From Apostichopus parvimensis (lineage: Eukaryota > Echinodermata > Holothuroidea > Aspidochirotida > Stichopodidae): a DNA stretch of 49,520 nucleotides. The notes below the pieces were generated by a model. That model ran no database searches and had not been told where the DNA came from. It saw nothing but the letters and a program-made list of their open reading frames with translations. The stretch spans positions 170,505 through 220,024 of the forward strand of contig KN883802.1 of assembly GCA_000934455.1 (NCBI GenBank), read 5' to 3'. Numbering within the stretch: the stretch's first letter is position 1; the number at the start of each line of letters is the position of its first letter. Positions 33,701-44,500 of this stretch are shown in pieces. A program made the translations under genes and the position numbers.

Positions 33701-36193
33701 GTTATACTAGACCAAAGTGGTTCTGAAAAAAAAGCGAAATGTATAAAACTAGTGCACATAATAAACAAACAAGGTATTTCGCTTACTCAACAGTGTTAAT
33801 TCTGTACTAAAGTCTTGATAAACTTTCTAGAATGTTAAAGTCATGTCCGGAAGAAAGTGGTGTGTTAACAAGTATATACTACCTGACATTAACTAAGTAT
33901 ATTAAAAAATGTGCTTTAAAGAAACAAAGGATTTGTCGTTCCATGGATCGAGATAAATATCAAAATACATATATATTGTTTTAGTATTAGATTTAGTCAC
34001 ATTAAAATGATTTGTTCAATAGTCGGTTAACATCATGGCATCGGACAAAAACGTTCTCAAATACATTATCATTCTCTTAACCTTGGGGGCTTACAATTAT
34101 CAAGTTCATGAAAACATACAAGAGAACACGTACGAGTTAAATTGACCAACGTCTAACTGTACCATACGTCAAAGTCCACTTGGCTGCTTGACATTTTACG
34201 TCAAATTAACTCAATATGTAAATATCTTATAGTGGTACTGCGCTTATGAATATTACATAAGTATTTTTTAATTATCGTCTTTTCTAAATATCATGATAGA
34301 GATCAGAAATTTCAATATTAAATTTCAATATCTTTTACTAGTTAAAGCCATATTGTGTATTCCTTTCATAACACGGAACCAACCGATCCCTAACCCCACT
34401 AACGTTTTTGGTACTATTGTCATTTATTTTAGTGTAGTTAACCATTACACAAACCTGAAAATGTACTTTCCCCCACATTTTGCAACGAGTCATACGTTGT
34501 TGCTCTGTGCTATAGAGTCCAGCGAAAATTGTTCATTATGTAAGCTTAAAATGGGTCAGTCGAACAAGCAAGCTATAGATAGTTATAGACAGTATAGTCT
34601 CAGATAAATTTTTCTCTCTTTATTTTGTTTTTAGTTCTCCGTTGTTCTAATACTAGTAGTATCGAAAGCTCTATATGTCAACAGAGTTATACATATATAA
34701 GTTAAATACATTGTTTAAAATGGAATACACAATGAGGCTTCAAATTTGCATGAATGGAACCATACAATTTCAAGCTTTAAGAAAAATCATATTATGGAAA
34801 CATGTTTCATATTCCTACTTGATGAGGTGACTTGATCCTTCGTATTGTTGATGCCATTCGGTGTGGTGCCAATTGGTATCACAGCTGTTAAGAACAAAAC
34901 ACAAAAGTGGGTAATCGCCGTCATTACAATGTGCCATGTATTGTAATGGATGAGTTTTCGTATTGTAATGGCTGAGTTTTCGTTACGAACATAGCTGTTT
35001 CCCCATGCTTTTCGAAATGTCAAATCTTGTTTCGAATTGCAACCTGTAAATATATTGGAATATCTATCTTCTTAAAACATCGATTACTTCGTCTCATAAA
35101 TTGTGGTCCAAGCCACTAATTACAATAGAAAAGGTCGATACCTTAATATCCTACATAGAAGTTCAACAGCCCTTTTTAGATATGTAGACTGTTTTAATCC
35201 AAAGTTTGGACTTTTTTCTCGAAACTTGTTTGTATCAAAATGTCAACTTTTTATTCCAAAATGTTGGCGTATCATCTCAACTTTCGAATTTGCTCTCGGA
35301 TATCAAAACTTCCAATATCAATTCGAAGTTATACCTTTTATGGATATGTTCTATTATTGCAATAATTTTATGAATGAAGTAAAGTATTTAATTGTAAACA
35401 CTAATGAAACTTCACACAGGCACGTTTTCACGGCGGCAAATGTGTATAAGTTCGGAACCAAGTGTTTGATATTTTTTATTCCATTCCTGGATTTTAATGC
35501 TCATTTAACAATAAATGCTTAAGATAATTTCAAACAGACTATTAAAATTATTGGATCTATTAATTTGTTTATAAATCCACTAGCAATTTTTGATCGACCA
35601 CAGTCGTATCTTTGCTACCGGTTTTCACCGTTTGATCAACGCCACTGAGCATGACGCATTAGCGTCGCAATGTGTTATATTTGTGTATTATAGTATTTAA
35701 TATCACACATACCTTTAACTTTAAAGAAAAATTTGCCTCTGGCGTTATGTTTGTAAGAACAGGAGAAATTCCTTTCACTAGGTTGATTACCCTGCATTTC
35801 AACATTAAGAGACCATAACGTATCGTTGCAACTTCCCATTGAAATTCCGTCTATTGGCCGTTTTGGTACCGAGGTCCTGAAAAAATTCATCGTATCATCT
35901 GTCCAAGTAATGTTTGCAGACGTCTTCTTTACTGGGCAAACTAGACATACTGTTGTGTTTAGCTTTACGGGGCATTCAATCTCATCTCCTGTAAACTCTG
36001 CAGTTGATGGACATATAATCATATCTTGCAGAACAGCTGGAAGTGCAAAAAATATCATGTCATTGTAATTAAACACACTAAGTTGTTGTTCAGGATATGT
36101 CATTTGCAAATAAATAGTTAAATACATACCTCTTTCAAATAGGAAAAGTAAGCCAAAGATGTTGTACATAGTGGAGTACCTGAAGGCTGCCAT
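27767..36193 (-). CDS. Receptor C: Ig-like receptor with kinase-like cytoplasmic exon (minus strand, incomplete)
   Basis: Exons in transcript order: 36193-36130 (signal peptide, MYNIFGLLFLFER); 36036-35713 (Ig-like domain, 108 codons, with the Cys/Trp/Cys pattern ICP...ITWTDD...FSCSY); 34884-34819 (stalk, GINNTKDQVTSS with an N-glycosylation site); 33680-33648 (11-codon stalk, VNTQTPLWIA); 30197-30108 (transmembrane LIFSGTIFFTAILTELCC, then IIRRH); 29901-29877 (basic, STKKETE); 29407-29353 (CSGIVLFDEAHYTSEIRQ). Junction phases are 1,1,1,1,1,2,0, all GT-AG and all consistent. A further open exon at 27967-27767 (phase 1 to 1, 67 codons) contains FHIYSETCVNVGSMFEYRQG and then HTCFAKSL. These resemble the glycine-rich-loop strands and VAxK lysine of a tyrosine-kinase N-lobe. 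At least one exon between 29353 and 27967 is missing; that stretch holds a Penelope fragment and the assembly gap. No catalytic-loop or DFG exons were found. Ectodomain and TM are well supported; the kinase assignment is tentative. Confidence 0.65.
28068..28266. other. Assembly gap (199 N)
   Basis: A run of N. It lies where one or more tail exons of the minus-strand receptor C are expected and next to a Penelope-like fragment, which may be why assembly failed. Open frames reported across the N run are meaningless. Confidence 1.
28322..29016 (-). mobile_element. Penelope-like retroelement fragment (RT C-terminus and GIY-YIG start), frameshifted
   Basis: The minus-strand frame 29016-28639 encodes NRNTLKVSYSCMKNMNSIIK, then CNCRDRASCPLQGECL and VVYKATV, up to YVGLTGG. 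This is the typical linker with Cys-rich knuckle and the first GIY-YIG motif of Penelope-like elements. The frame then shifts by one base equivalent near 28650 and continues KSRYNNHTKSFRNSKYEKES, ELSKHIWGLK and INRRSELISLCRH to about 28322. It is a decayed copy bounded on the left by the assembly gap, and it sits inside an intron of receptor C. Confidence 0.75.
28957..29054. repeat. Perfect 26-bp inverted repeat with 46-nt loop
   Basis: Arm 1 at 28957-28982 (GTTAGTTTTGACATTTTTAC plus TGTAAG) is the exact reverse complement of arm 2 at 29029-29054. It lies at the upstream end of the Penelope fragment; GTCGAC occurs just outside both arms. It looks like an inverted 5'-end duplication made during target-primed reverse transcription. 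Confidence 0.85.
31070..31567. mobile_element. hAT-like non-autonomous element remnant, about 500 bp
   Basis: The left end CAGGCGCTGATT and the right end GGCTACGCGCCTG (reverse complement CAGGCGCGTAGCC) share the CAGGCGC terminus typical of hAT-like elements with zinc-finger MYM hosts. The inner right side has a 12-base G run followed by C runs (31521-31552). No coding capacity. No convincing 8-bp target duplication is visible (TCATAAGG versus CACATTGC), so the ends may belong to different copies. Confidence 0.5.
31840..31920. repeat. Short direct repeats (ACAGAACTTGTGTATCAAAG)
   Basis: AACTTGTGTATCAAAG occurs twice and GTACAGAACTTGT recurs between the copies within 80 bp. A local slippage-type duplication in an intron of receptor C. 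Confidence 0.6.
32577..32634. repeat. 27-bp perfect direct repeat, 4-nt spacer
   Basis: TCATACGGTAATGTTCCTGC plus ACGATGG occurs at 32577-32603 and again at 32608-32634, identical. Located in the large intron of receptor C; no coding relevance seen. Confidence 0.9.
32760..32960. repeat. GTAAA/TTTAC-rich repeat block
   Basis: Alternating GTAAAACTTCTG, TTTACATGTAAAT and AATTTACAGTAAATTTAC words, similar to the blocks flanking the SAMD3-like gene. Probably an element end. Confidence 0.4.
34930..34985. repeat. 22-bp imperfect tandem repeat
   Basis: GTATTGTAATGG-TGAGTTTTC repeats twice in a row, differing by A versus C. Intronic, in receptor C. Confidence 0.7.
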
Positions 36194-36671
36194 TCCACCA
36201 GTAAATACTTAGATATGCCTTTAGTACACTATCTACTAACTATCCGTGCGAATCACGCGAAAGAAAATACTCAAAAAGACTGTGCTTATCATTTCACAGG
36301 CAACTAAAAGGAAGAACGTGAATGTAAAGTGATACCCGAATGTAAACGAGTATCACTCGAACGATTGTTTCATTTTTTGGCGTGCTGCTTTTGTATTCAA
36401 GTTGTAATTGGTCGAAGGTCACAAGCTCATATTAGGCTCCAGGCGAAGACCTGGAACCATTGTATTCGCTCATATGTTGACCAAGTTTTGACCCCGATGT
36501 GACCCAGTCAGTGGTTTGTGAACCGTTGTTGTTCGGAAGTACAACTCTGTCACAGGCTTGGAACAGAGAAGACATCGCTATGCGATTGATCAAGGATTGT
36601 CAAGTATTTGCCTAAGCCGAGCTCATTGCTGCCCACGGCAAGTCTGTGCTTGTTTCACCTTTGTGGAAAAG
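36194..36671. other. Spacer between receptor C 5' end and duplication copy B
   Basis: Upstream of the receptor C start codon. It should hold that gene's promoter, but no TATA box or recognisable element stands out. The duplication similarity starts at its right end. Confidence 0.5.
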
Positions 36672-37110
36672 AGTAATGCGCACGATTGTCTAACGTTCGT
36701 GGTAGAGTAACTTAGGCCTAGGCTAGTCCATGAAGAGTAGAACGACATTACCACTATCGTTGTACCCTGTGGGTACGAAGCACTAGGCCGAATCAGCAGT
36801 TTAAATTCGTTTAGGGCCTGCAAGGCTGCAAAATGAATACAGTAATCAGTAATGTTAGTAGTGGCAGTACCAATATAGTAGTTTTAGTACCAATTTCTGT
36901 ATTGAAAGTGTCACTGTGTTAAATACAAACTCTTTCTGGAAAGTATTTATCGTTCATGTTTGGTTTTTATGAAATCATAACCTTCCTTGTCATGCTATTG
37001 AAATTGATTTGTGTGGGCAAACGGTTTTAGATATTGTAACCTAGAGAGCAATGTACTGTGTTTTGGGGATTACCGTACTGCACTATAATACACATTATGA
37101 TCATTTTTCA

Positions 37111-37847
37111 CGTACGAGCGTACGTGCAAAGTGTACATGTATTATACACTTAATTACACATACAGTAGGCTAGGATTCTAAACACGATCATATGGCGAGT
37201 TTGCCCAATGAATGCGGCTGCTATTGAATTACCAGTAGCTTCAATAACTGAATACTTAAAGAACGTCACTGCAATATATATATATATATATATATACAAA
37301 TAACATTAGCCTATCAGTTATAACTACAGACCTAACGTTAGGCTCAGTAGTAGTGTAGTAGTATTAGGATGGTAGTCAACATACTGAGGCGATAAAACCT
37401 GCTTAAAATGAGTAGCATGTTTAAGTTGAAAACGAAAAATGAAAATAAGTAGGAATAGCCCCGGCTGCGTGACTGTCCAAAAAACGTATTGTAATGAGCA
37501 ATGGATTTGTTCGTAAAAGGTAGTATCTGTAGAAACATGATCCTAACCCCCTTCAAGCGAATTGAATGTCTTTAATGAAACAAACGGCCCAAAACTTTTC
37601 CAAGCTCCTAAAGTTACAGCAAAAACAAGATATAAAGGTTAACTTTAGTGCACGTTTGGATAAAACACGGCACTCTCATAACACTTTATCTCGCAGACGA
37701 AAAGGTATAATATCAAGGGTCAAAGGTCGTATGAAGTGATATTTTCGCAGAAATGTCAAGGGAAACATTAACTTGTCATGTTCTTAATACGAAGATGACG
37801 GGTGTTCTGAGTGGTATCAAATAAGTGGTTTACAATTGTAGCTGAGC
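37111..37847. mobile_element. 737-bp insertion private to copy B with 9-bp target duplication
   Basis: CATTTTTCA occurs immediately before (37102-37110) and after (37848-37856) the block, whereas copy A has one continuous site (TGATCATTTTTAAATGCATA near 3060). The insert begins CGTACGAGCGTACGTGC and contains a (TA)n run. No clear terminal inverted repeats and no coding capacity. The superfamily is undetermined. Confidence 0.65.
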
Positions 37848-38942
37848 CATTTTTCAATGTATAATTTTACTTATGTTTCCTATGTTTGTAACCACTCGCA
37901 CGATATTCTTCAAATTTGGTAGAATGTTGCCACATGACACTTAAATATTTCCTTTGATATAGGAAGTATTTTGTACATGATTGTATATTTCCTTTTCTAC
38001 CATGTTATTTAAGATACGAAAGAGTGAGAGGGGGAGGGGGAAGGAGAAGGCTGGTGACATCCAGGCGTTATGATGACTGATCAGTAGTCAGAGCTGTCAT
38101 AATCGGAATGATAAATCCTTACATTTGCATGGATTTGATATGTAACCTTTGCTATCAACTTGTTGTTTCTTTTGTTATGGCAGCCTTATTTAAGTCTTTA
38201 TTTCATAAAGTGACTGTTTTTTAATGTAAGGCGGATAAATAAATAGTCAATTAAACAGTCTAAATAAGTCACATGATTTCTATCGTTGTAACTGGCTGTT
38301 CAGTTTGTATCTCTATAAATGTGTAAATGCCACAAAAGTAGACAAAAAGTTAAAAAAATACTTCAGATTATATTATACATCAAGTTCCTGTAGGATTATG
38401 TAACGTTCGTTTTCACTTTTCATTAACTTACAATTTAGTTACAATTGTTTTCAGTCAATGTACGTGGACCAAGATTCCCCTTCCCAACAATGCCTCTTGT
38501 CAAACAAAGAATGGCTTATATTTCCTTGTTTCGATTCAAACACTCTAAATTTCTCTAAAAGTGCTTTTACTTCAGTTACATTAGTTCATTTATTTTTTAT
38601 AGCAACTCATGCAAAAGCTGAAGTGCCCAATCTGCCAAACTCGATTGTAGGGACTACATTGATCGTAGATATCTCTAATAATTTGTAGTTGAAGATGAAT
38701 AACAATAAAACAAACAGAGCAATATAACTTCCTGATACGGTGGGGGTTCTTGTACATACTTTTGTACTTAATCTCTATTTTGTATATTTAGATATACTTG
38801 ATACAATGGAATTGTCAATAATCTGAAAGAAACGTCTAAATATAGATTTTAATTTATCATAACGATGCATTTACTTTGAGCTCACCATTGTCAACATTTT
38901 TGTGAAACTTCCTCAAGTTCAAACCAACCAATCCTCCCTTCT

Positions 38943-39690
38943 CCTCCCCTAAATAGGAAGAAAAGGAAAAATACCGATGCTATATTATTATTATTATAGT
39001 TAGGAAACCGTATCGTCAAAACTCATGCAGCGTTACACAACCATGCATTTGCGCAGATAAATTTTAAGTTCGTTCAATTTTCTTTTGGGGTACATTGATA
39101 TGTTATGTAAGTAATTTGGTTTACCACAGTAGTGGGGTATTTGACCTTAAGTTAATATTTACATTTCATACTACATTTTGACAGTTTTATGTCACCCTCA
39201 GGGTCACATCATGACATGTATCGATGTACCTTGATTGGAGTCAATAGCCTGTTATAAAGGGGTTATAGGGTAGGCGAATAGAAATACATTGATCGAGCTA
39301 GCAAAACACACACAAACATAGAAAAGTGGGATACATGCAACTAACAACATGAGTATCCTGAACAGCAAATGACATGTAATGTTGAATGAGGACTGGATTG
39401 TAGTTAGAATATGTTGTGGGGAGTCACTTATGTAGTTAGTAAAGGAAATTCAAAAGAATAACATGTAAATGTTCAAGAATCAGTGAGACCATTTGGGTAC
39501 AGAGTATATAAAGTCATAGACGTGTCCTAATTAAGTAAATGCAGGCAGAATTATTCTAAAATATAGTAAATATATTTAAAATTGAAAAAACAATTGAAAC
39601 AAAACCTGAAATATTAAAAGCAAAATCAATATGATGGCGGCGGCGCCATTGATATTCGTGACAGGTACCGAAAAATTAATCATCAATACG
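38943..39690. other. About 750-bp block private to copy B
   Basis: Copy A passes from its CAAACCAACC word (4372-4381) straight to the GAAACCGGCAG word (4408), while copy B has about 750 bp between the equivalents. It contains purine-rich and TTATTA repeats at the left edge and a GGCGGCGGCGCC patch near 39638. It could be an insertion in B or a deletion in A; no target duplication was recognised. Confidence 0.5.
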
Positions 39691-41493
39691 CCGAAACCAG
39701 CGGTTGAAGCGGCCGTTATTTATACTTAAAGTGGAATCAGTAAACCTTTAGTGCCCATGGCTTATTCATCTAGATATACAGATGGGCCCTTTATATATTC
39801 TGCCGTCGAGCCCAGCTTCTAAGTATTGTTTAAGGCCCATTGGAATTACCATATCGGCTATAAGATTAACAATCTGGACAACTAAAAGATTAAATTGATA
39901 GTAAGTGTAGCAAAATAAGTAAGTCAAATTATGGTAAAGGCAGGTAAATCAAAAAGACTTTCGATTCCGATAACGAAGTACAACAAAGAAGTACAATTCT
40001 ACCTATACATACAAATTCATCGATGCTTAGTATTTATATCCCCATATTTAAGTTAAGTGATACAGTATTTGGTTAATTTGATCTCATTTTTGGATTGCGC
40101 TATATCGGGGGCAGACATATTGAGCTTCAAACCAATACATTTCCCCCATGGGTCCGCTAGGTTTTGTGCACCGATCGCTCATGCAGTATAACGAGCAGTG
40201 ATAAAGTGCAACAAATAGTTTATTACAGTATGCTATTGTTGTAAGTTCTTTCCCATATAGCTGCACATTCGGTGCATTGGCAGACGTCAACGTATTTGTA
40301 CATTGTGAATTGTACAGGCCGTCATTCCTCAGTAAAATATGATACGGTGAACATAAATATATCACAGATTACTCATTGACCTTCGTACCGTGATTATTTG
40401 TGTTAAGATATATGCATGTTTATCACGTCTACAGCTAACTGTACTTTTTCCCTTTGTGTTAACTGAAACAAATGAAGTACAGTGAGCTCAACGTTATACA
40501 TTGTAAGTAACATACATACGGTATTTTGGTACTTTTGAACATTATTTACTGCTTCAAGGAGTACTTTATCTAAACGAATTTGAACTATATTGAAAAATAC
40601 TGTTACCTTTAGGGTAATTAAGCGTATAATTTATGCTCTAAAGAAATCATTTTTATGGTAAAATAATGTAGGCCTACAGTATAATGAACTATAGACGCAC
40701 ATTGTGTACACAATTAATACTGTCCGCGGTTGATCAGCAGGCCTCGTTTTGTACTCAAGTACACACTGAATTTGTACTATGACCTATGTAACCTGCAGAA
40801 CGAAAACAGTAAATTAAGTTTTAAAGGGATATTTTGGCGGAAGACTATGTAAAACTTGTATCTTAGAGAAGAATATTCCCGACACTTAATCTTTTAGTTG
40901 AAACCCTCATTTCAAGTATTTGCACAAACTCGCGAAGCGATCGATTAGTTAAATGTTTCCTATCATTTAAACAGCTTGGCTTTTTATCTCCAAATCTCTT
41001 CCATCTACTGATAAATGATTGTAATATTATTCAGAAAAAATAAAGACGTTTTAAATTATGTTGCCCTGTAAGTGACAACATTCAATTTGCTGTTGCCAGA
41101 TGCATTCACAAAATAACACTTAACTTCACAAATCTAACATATTAAGCATACAACATGCTACCCTGGATACACCCTTCAACATATTTTATATCTAGCTCAT
41201 GAGCCCTAGCCATCAGAAGATCCTCTATTAGATGTGTTCATTATCGTCTTGTATGTGCTGATGAACTAAATTCAGGTCAACTGGTGACAATAGTTTAACC
41301 TCGATATTAATATAGCTGTAAGTTAATTCAAGGCAATGGTGTCTTTACCATGATTATATAGAACAGCATCAAACTTCTTTGTATGATTTTAAATTTAAAT
41401 TTGATTGTATAAGGTAGTCTTGAAACAGATTATTTAAGACGACGGCATTTCTATCTTCAGAAAATTGAAACAAGTTATTCCACATTGCGACAT

Positions 41494-41517
41494 ATGAAGC
41501 CCGATAGTTCATCATGA
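41494..41517 (+). promoter_or_regulatory. Seven-codon upstream ORF overlapping the receptor B start (ATGA)
   Basis: Same position, length and ATGA overlap as in copy A (6912-6935); one codon differs (Ser for Thr at position 7). Conservation between copies may reflect selection, or simply recent duplication. Confidence 0.5.
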
Positions 41518-44500
41518 CGTCAACTTATCTCTTGGGAGTTGCATTTTTCATTGCAACTGCTTTACCCACTAACTACTCAGGTAAGTGTTTGTATGTATGT
41601 ATTTTAGATCCTCCTGCAAGTAGAAACTCGCGAAGAAGCCTCATTGGCTTATCAATGCCACAAGCTGACCGAAGTCAGTCTCTTAGATTCATATTCAAAT
41701 GTTTTGCTTATTTTATTTCTTAACTTTGTTTTCTAATCACAGTTTAACCGTAACAATACGACACAGTAGTATAGTATAGAAAAAAGGATGTTACCATAAG
41801 ACAGTAAAAGATCATCTTACTCACTTTAGAGTATAAATCTGTATATGATACTTCGGTTTTGAAATATAATGATGATGCTTATTATGAATGATATTAAAAT
41901 TTCGATAAATTGTCTTTTTTACAAAGCGTCGTCACTTAGATGTCCAGAAGAACTGTCAGTTGAAGAAGGGAGCATCCAAGTTGTCAACTGTTCACTCACC
42001 ACGTCTACACTTACAGAGCTTTACTGGTACGTAGGAACCAGTACGAGCTCATTGCCTATCGCGCAATTGGTATTTGGTATCAAATACGTTTGGTCAGTGC
42101 AACACTACGATATCAGCGACGATGGTTCACTTATCATCAAGAGCGTTGGTCGTAATCAGACAGGTCCTTACACCATCTTGCACTTCATGGAAGATGACGA
42201 GACGGAACAAGACACCGTGCTTGTAACTCTTATAGGTAATGATCATGTTATTCAAGTAAATATGCAAGGTAAATCAAGTGATAAGATAAGATCTAGAAAA
42301 CTGTTAGAATCAAATATAGCATATTACCTACCCGCTTACAATCATTTATCGAATAATTATTCGGAAATGACTGTTGTGACATAACATCTTGTTTCAAATT
42401 ATTCAATTACATATTTTGCACCTACCATGGCGATTCTTTTACTGACATGAGTCTATGTTATTGTTCTACCGGTTCTTGTAAATACTCTACTTTCTGAAAT
42501 TCAGCGAGCAGGTAGGATAATGAACCTTGTATGGCACAAGGTGCTTGTTTAATCTTTCCTTTTCAATTTGGTTTTATTCCCTTAAAAGAGCCTTGTCCAG
42601 TGATAAACCAGTGTACCTCATGTGAAGATTGTGTAATACAAGCGACTGAAGATCTAATATTTCTCTCGTGCACTATCACCAGTCCAACCACAGAGAAAAT
42701 ATCACCAATATGGAGTTACAACAATGGAAGTATAATTCAAGGTCGAATACACGAAGAACGACTGTCGGATAATTCGTGGAACGCCAGTGTCAGTTTGGAC
42801 ATTCAAAGCTTGAACTGTGGATTAACAGTTTTGCTATGCTCCAGTTCTATAGGAGGACATGAAAATGCACTAAGAGATGCTAGAGTAAATGTAACGTTTG
42901 GTGAGTGGTTTTGTTTTCTTGTTAGCATTTAGGTTATTATGTGTACCACTACTCCGACCCATTTATGTTATGCATTTTATCTCATGTCATGTCATGTTAT
43001 GTTTTGTTACTTCATGTTATGTTATGGCCACAACTGATATTCATACTTTCAGTGAAGTCAAAAACAGCCATCGCTAAACTTTGTAAAAGAGGCATCCCAA
43101 ACCATGTAATTGATGGTTGAGAATTTTCAAAGTCCAATTGGCAGTTATATCTTTATTGAAATTCACGGATGAGTCCGAATGTTCTTACTTCATTACCTAC
43201 ACGTATACTCGTTATTCAATTCCGACACTAATTACTGGGATACTTTACCAAACGATATTCTCGGGTCTTACCTATAATTAATGCTGTCGTATATCATGAT
43301 GCACCTCCTTTGAAATGTAACTTTTGGAGTGAACAGAATTTGCGAATGAGAAAAGCACCGTATTGCGTTCGTAACGTACATACATGAGGACAGAGTTTAA
43401 TCGGATGTAAAAAGCAAGAAAATGTCATAACGCTTTCTGAATTAATTTGTGTTAAGGTGTTAGTTCTTAAAGGTGTTTTGCAATTTCATTAATTGGATAT
43501 GTAAACGGTGTCATGAGTGTCGCATATGTTGTTTGTCCAAATTATGGGACAGCTAAAAAACATAATTAAATAATGCCTTTATTGTTCAAAGTTTTATTCA
43601 GGTTTGTTTTATCTGTTTGTCTTTCTGTCACTGTCATTTACAGTATAATAACTTATGAACTTACGCGCATGTTTTTTTATTTAATATTAATAGTGTCATG
43701 TGATGACTTAGAAATACCTAATGATGGAAATGCACCGATTCTCATTGTGACGTGCGTCATTGCAATTGTGATAATTTCCCTGTGTTGCGGTAAGTGACAT
43801 TCTACTTAACAGTTTCACCATTCAACTAGAAAAAAAGGGAAGAAAAATCACAATACTCCATTGCAAAGAAAACATATAAGGAAAGAAATATTAAGTGCAA
43901 CAAGAGATGTATCTACATATAGGCCTATGTTGCAGTTTACATTTATTCACATGTTGTATAATATCTTCCTGACCCCCACTGATGGTAGGTCTACATGCGA
44001 AAGTTGGGTGATAATTATAACAGTTCCCTTTCTTACATTGGTCACATGTTATGCCATACACAGGTTAGGGTTTGTATTACTAATACGTTAAAAATAAATG
44101 TTTTACCGAACAGTGAGAAGGTAATTACAAAAGTATAAGAGGCCTATTGTAACGGTTACATTGCAATAGAAATCCACAGATTTAAGTATTGCGTATAGCC
44201 CCAGGTTTTGCCGGATTGGTCTTTGAATTTTTAAACATGTTGTTACGTGCTAACTTGCAATTTATGAAGTCCACCTTGCATCAAAAGATATGGAAGCTTT
44301 GGCATATTGTTCTCATACACCTATTGCAACACCACTTTGCGTCAGTTTGTTATATTGTGTGTACGTTATAAATTAATCGTGATCAATGCCAAACGTCCAA
44401 AAGAGACGCTTACAGAACGACGTCAAGTGAGTGATACACGAAACTAACTTACGCATATATAAGATGAAAAGTTATGTGATATAAAGGACACCATTTTTAT

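Larger units (their letters stand above)
36673..41490. other. Upstream region of receptor B, no gene recognised
   Basis: Collinear with the upstream part of copy A minus its 2.6-kb block and with one unit instead of two of the local tandem repeat. It includes a (TA)n microsatellite at about 37273-37296 and two private insertions. The minus-strand open frame at 40084-40365 lies in the tandem-repeat unit and is not coding by comparison with copy A. Confidence 0.55.
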
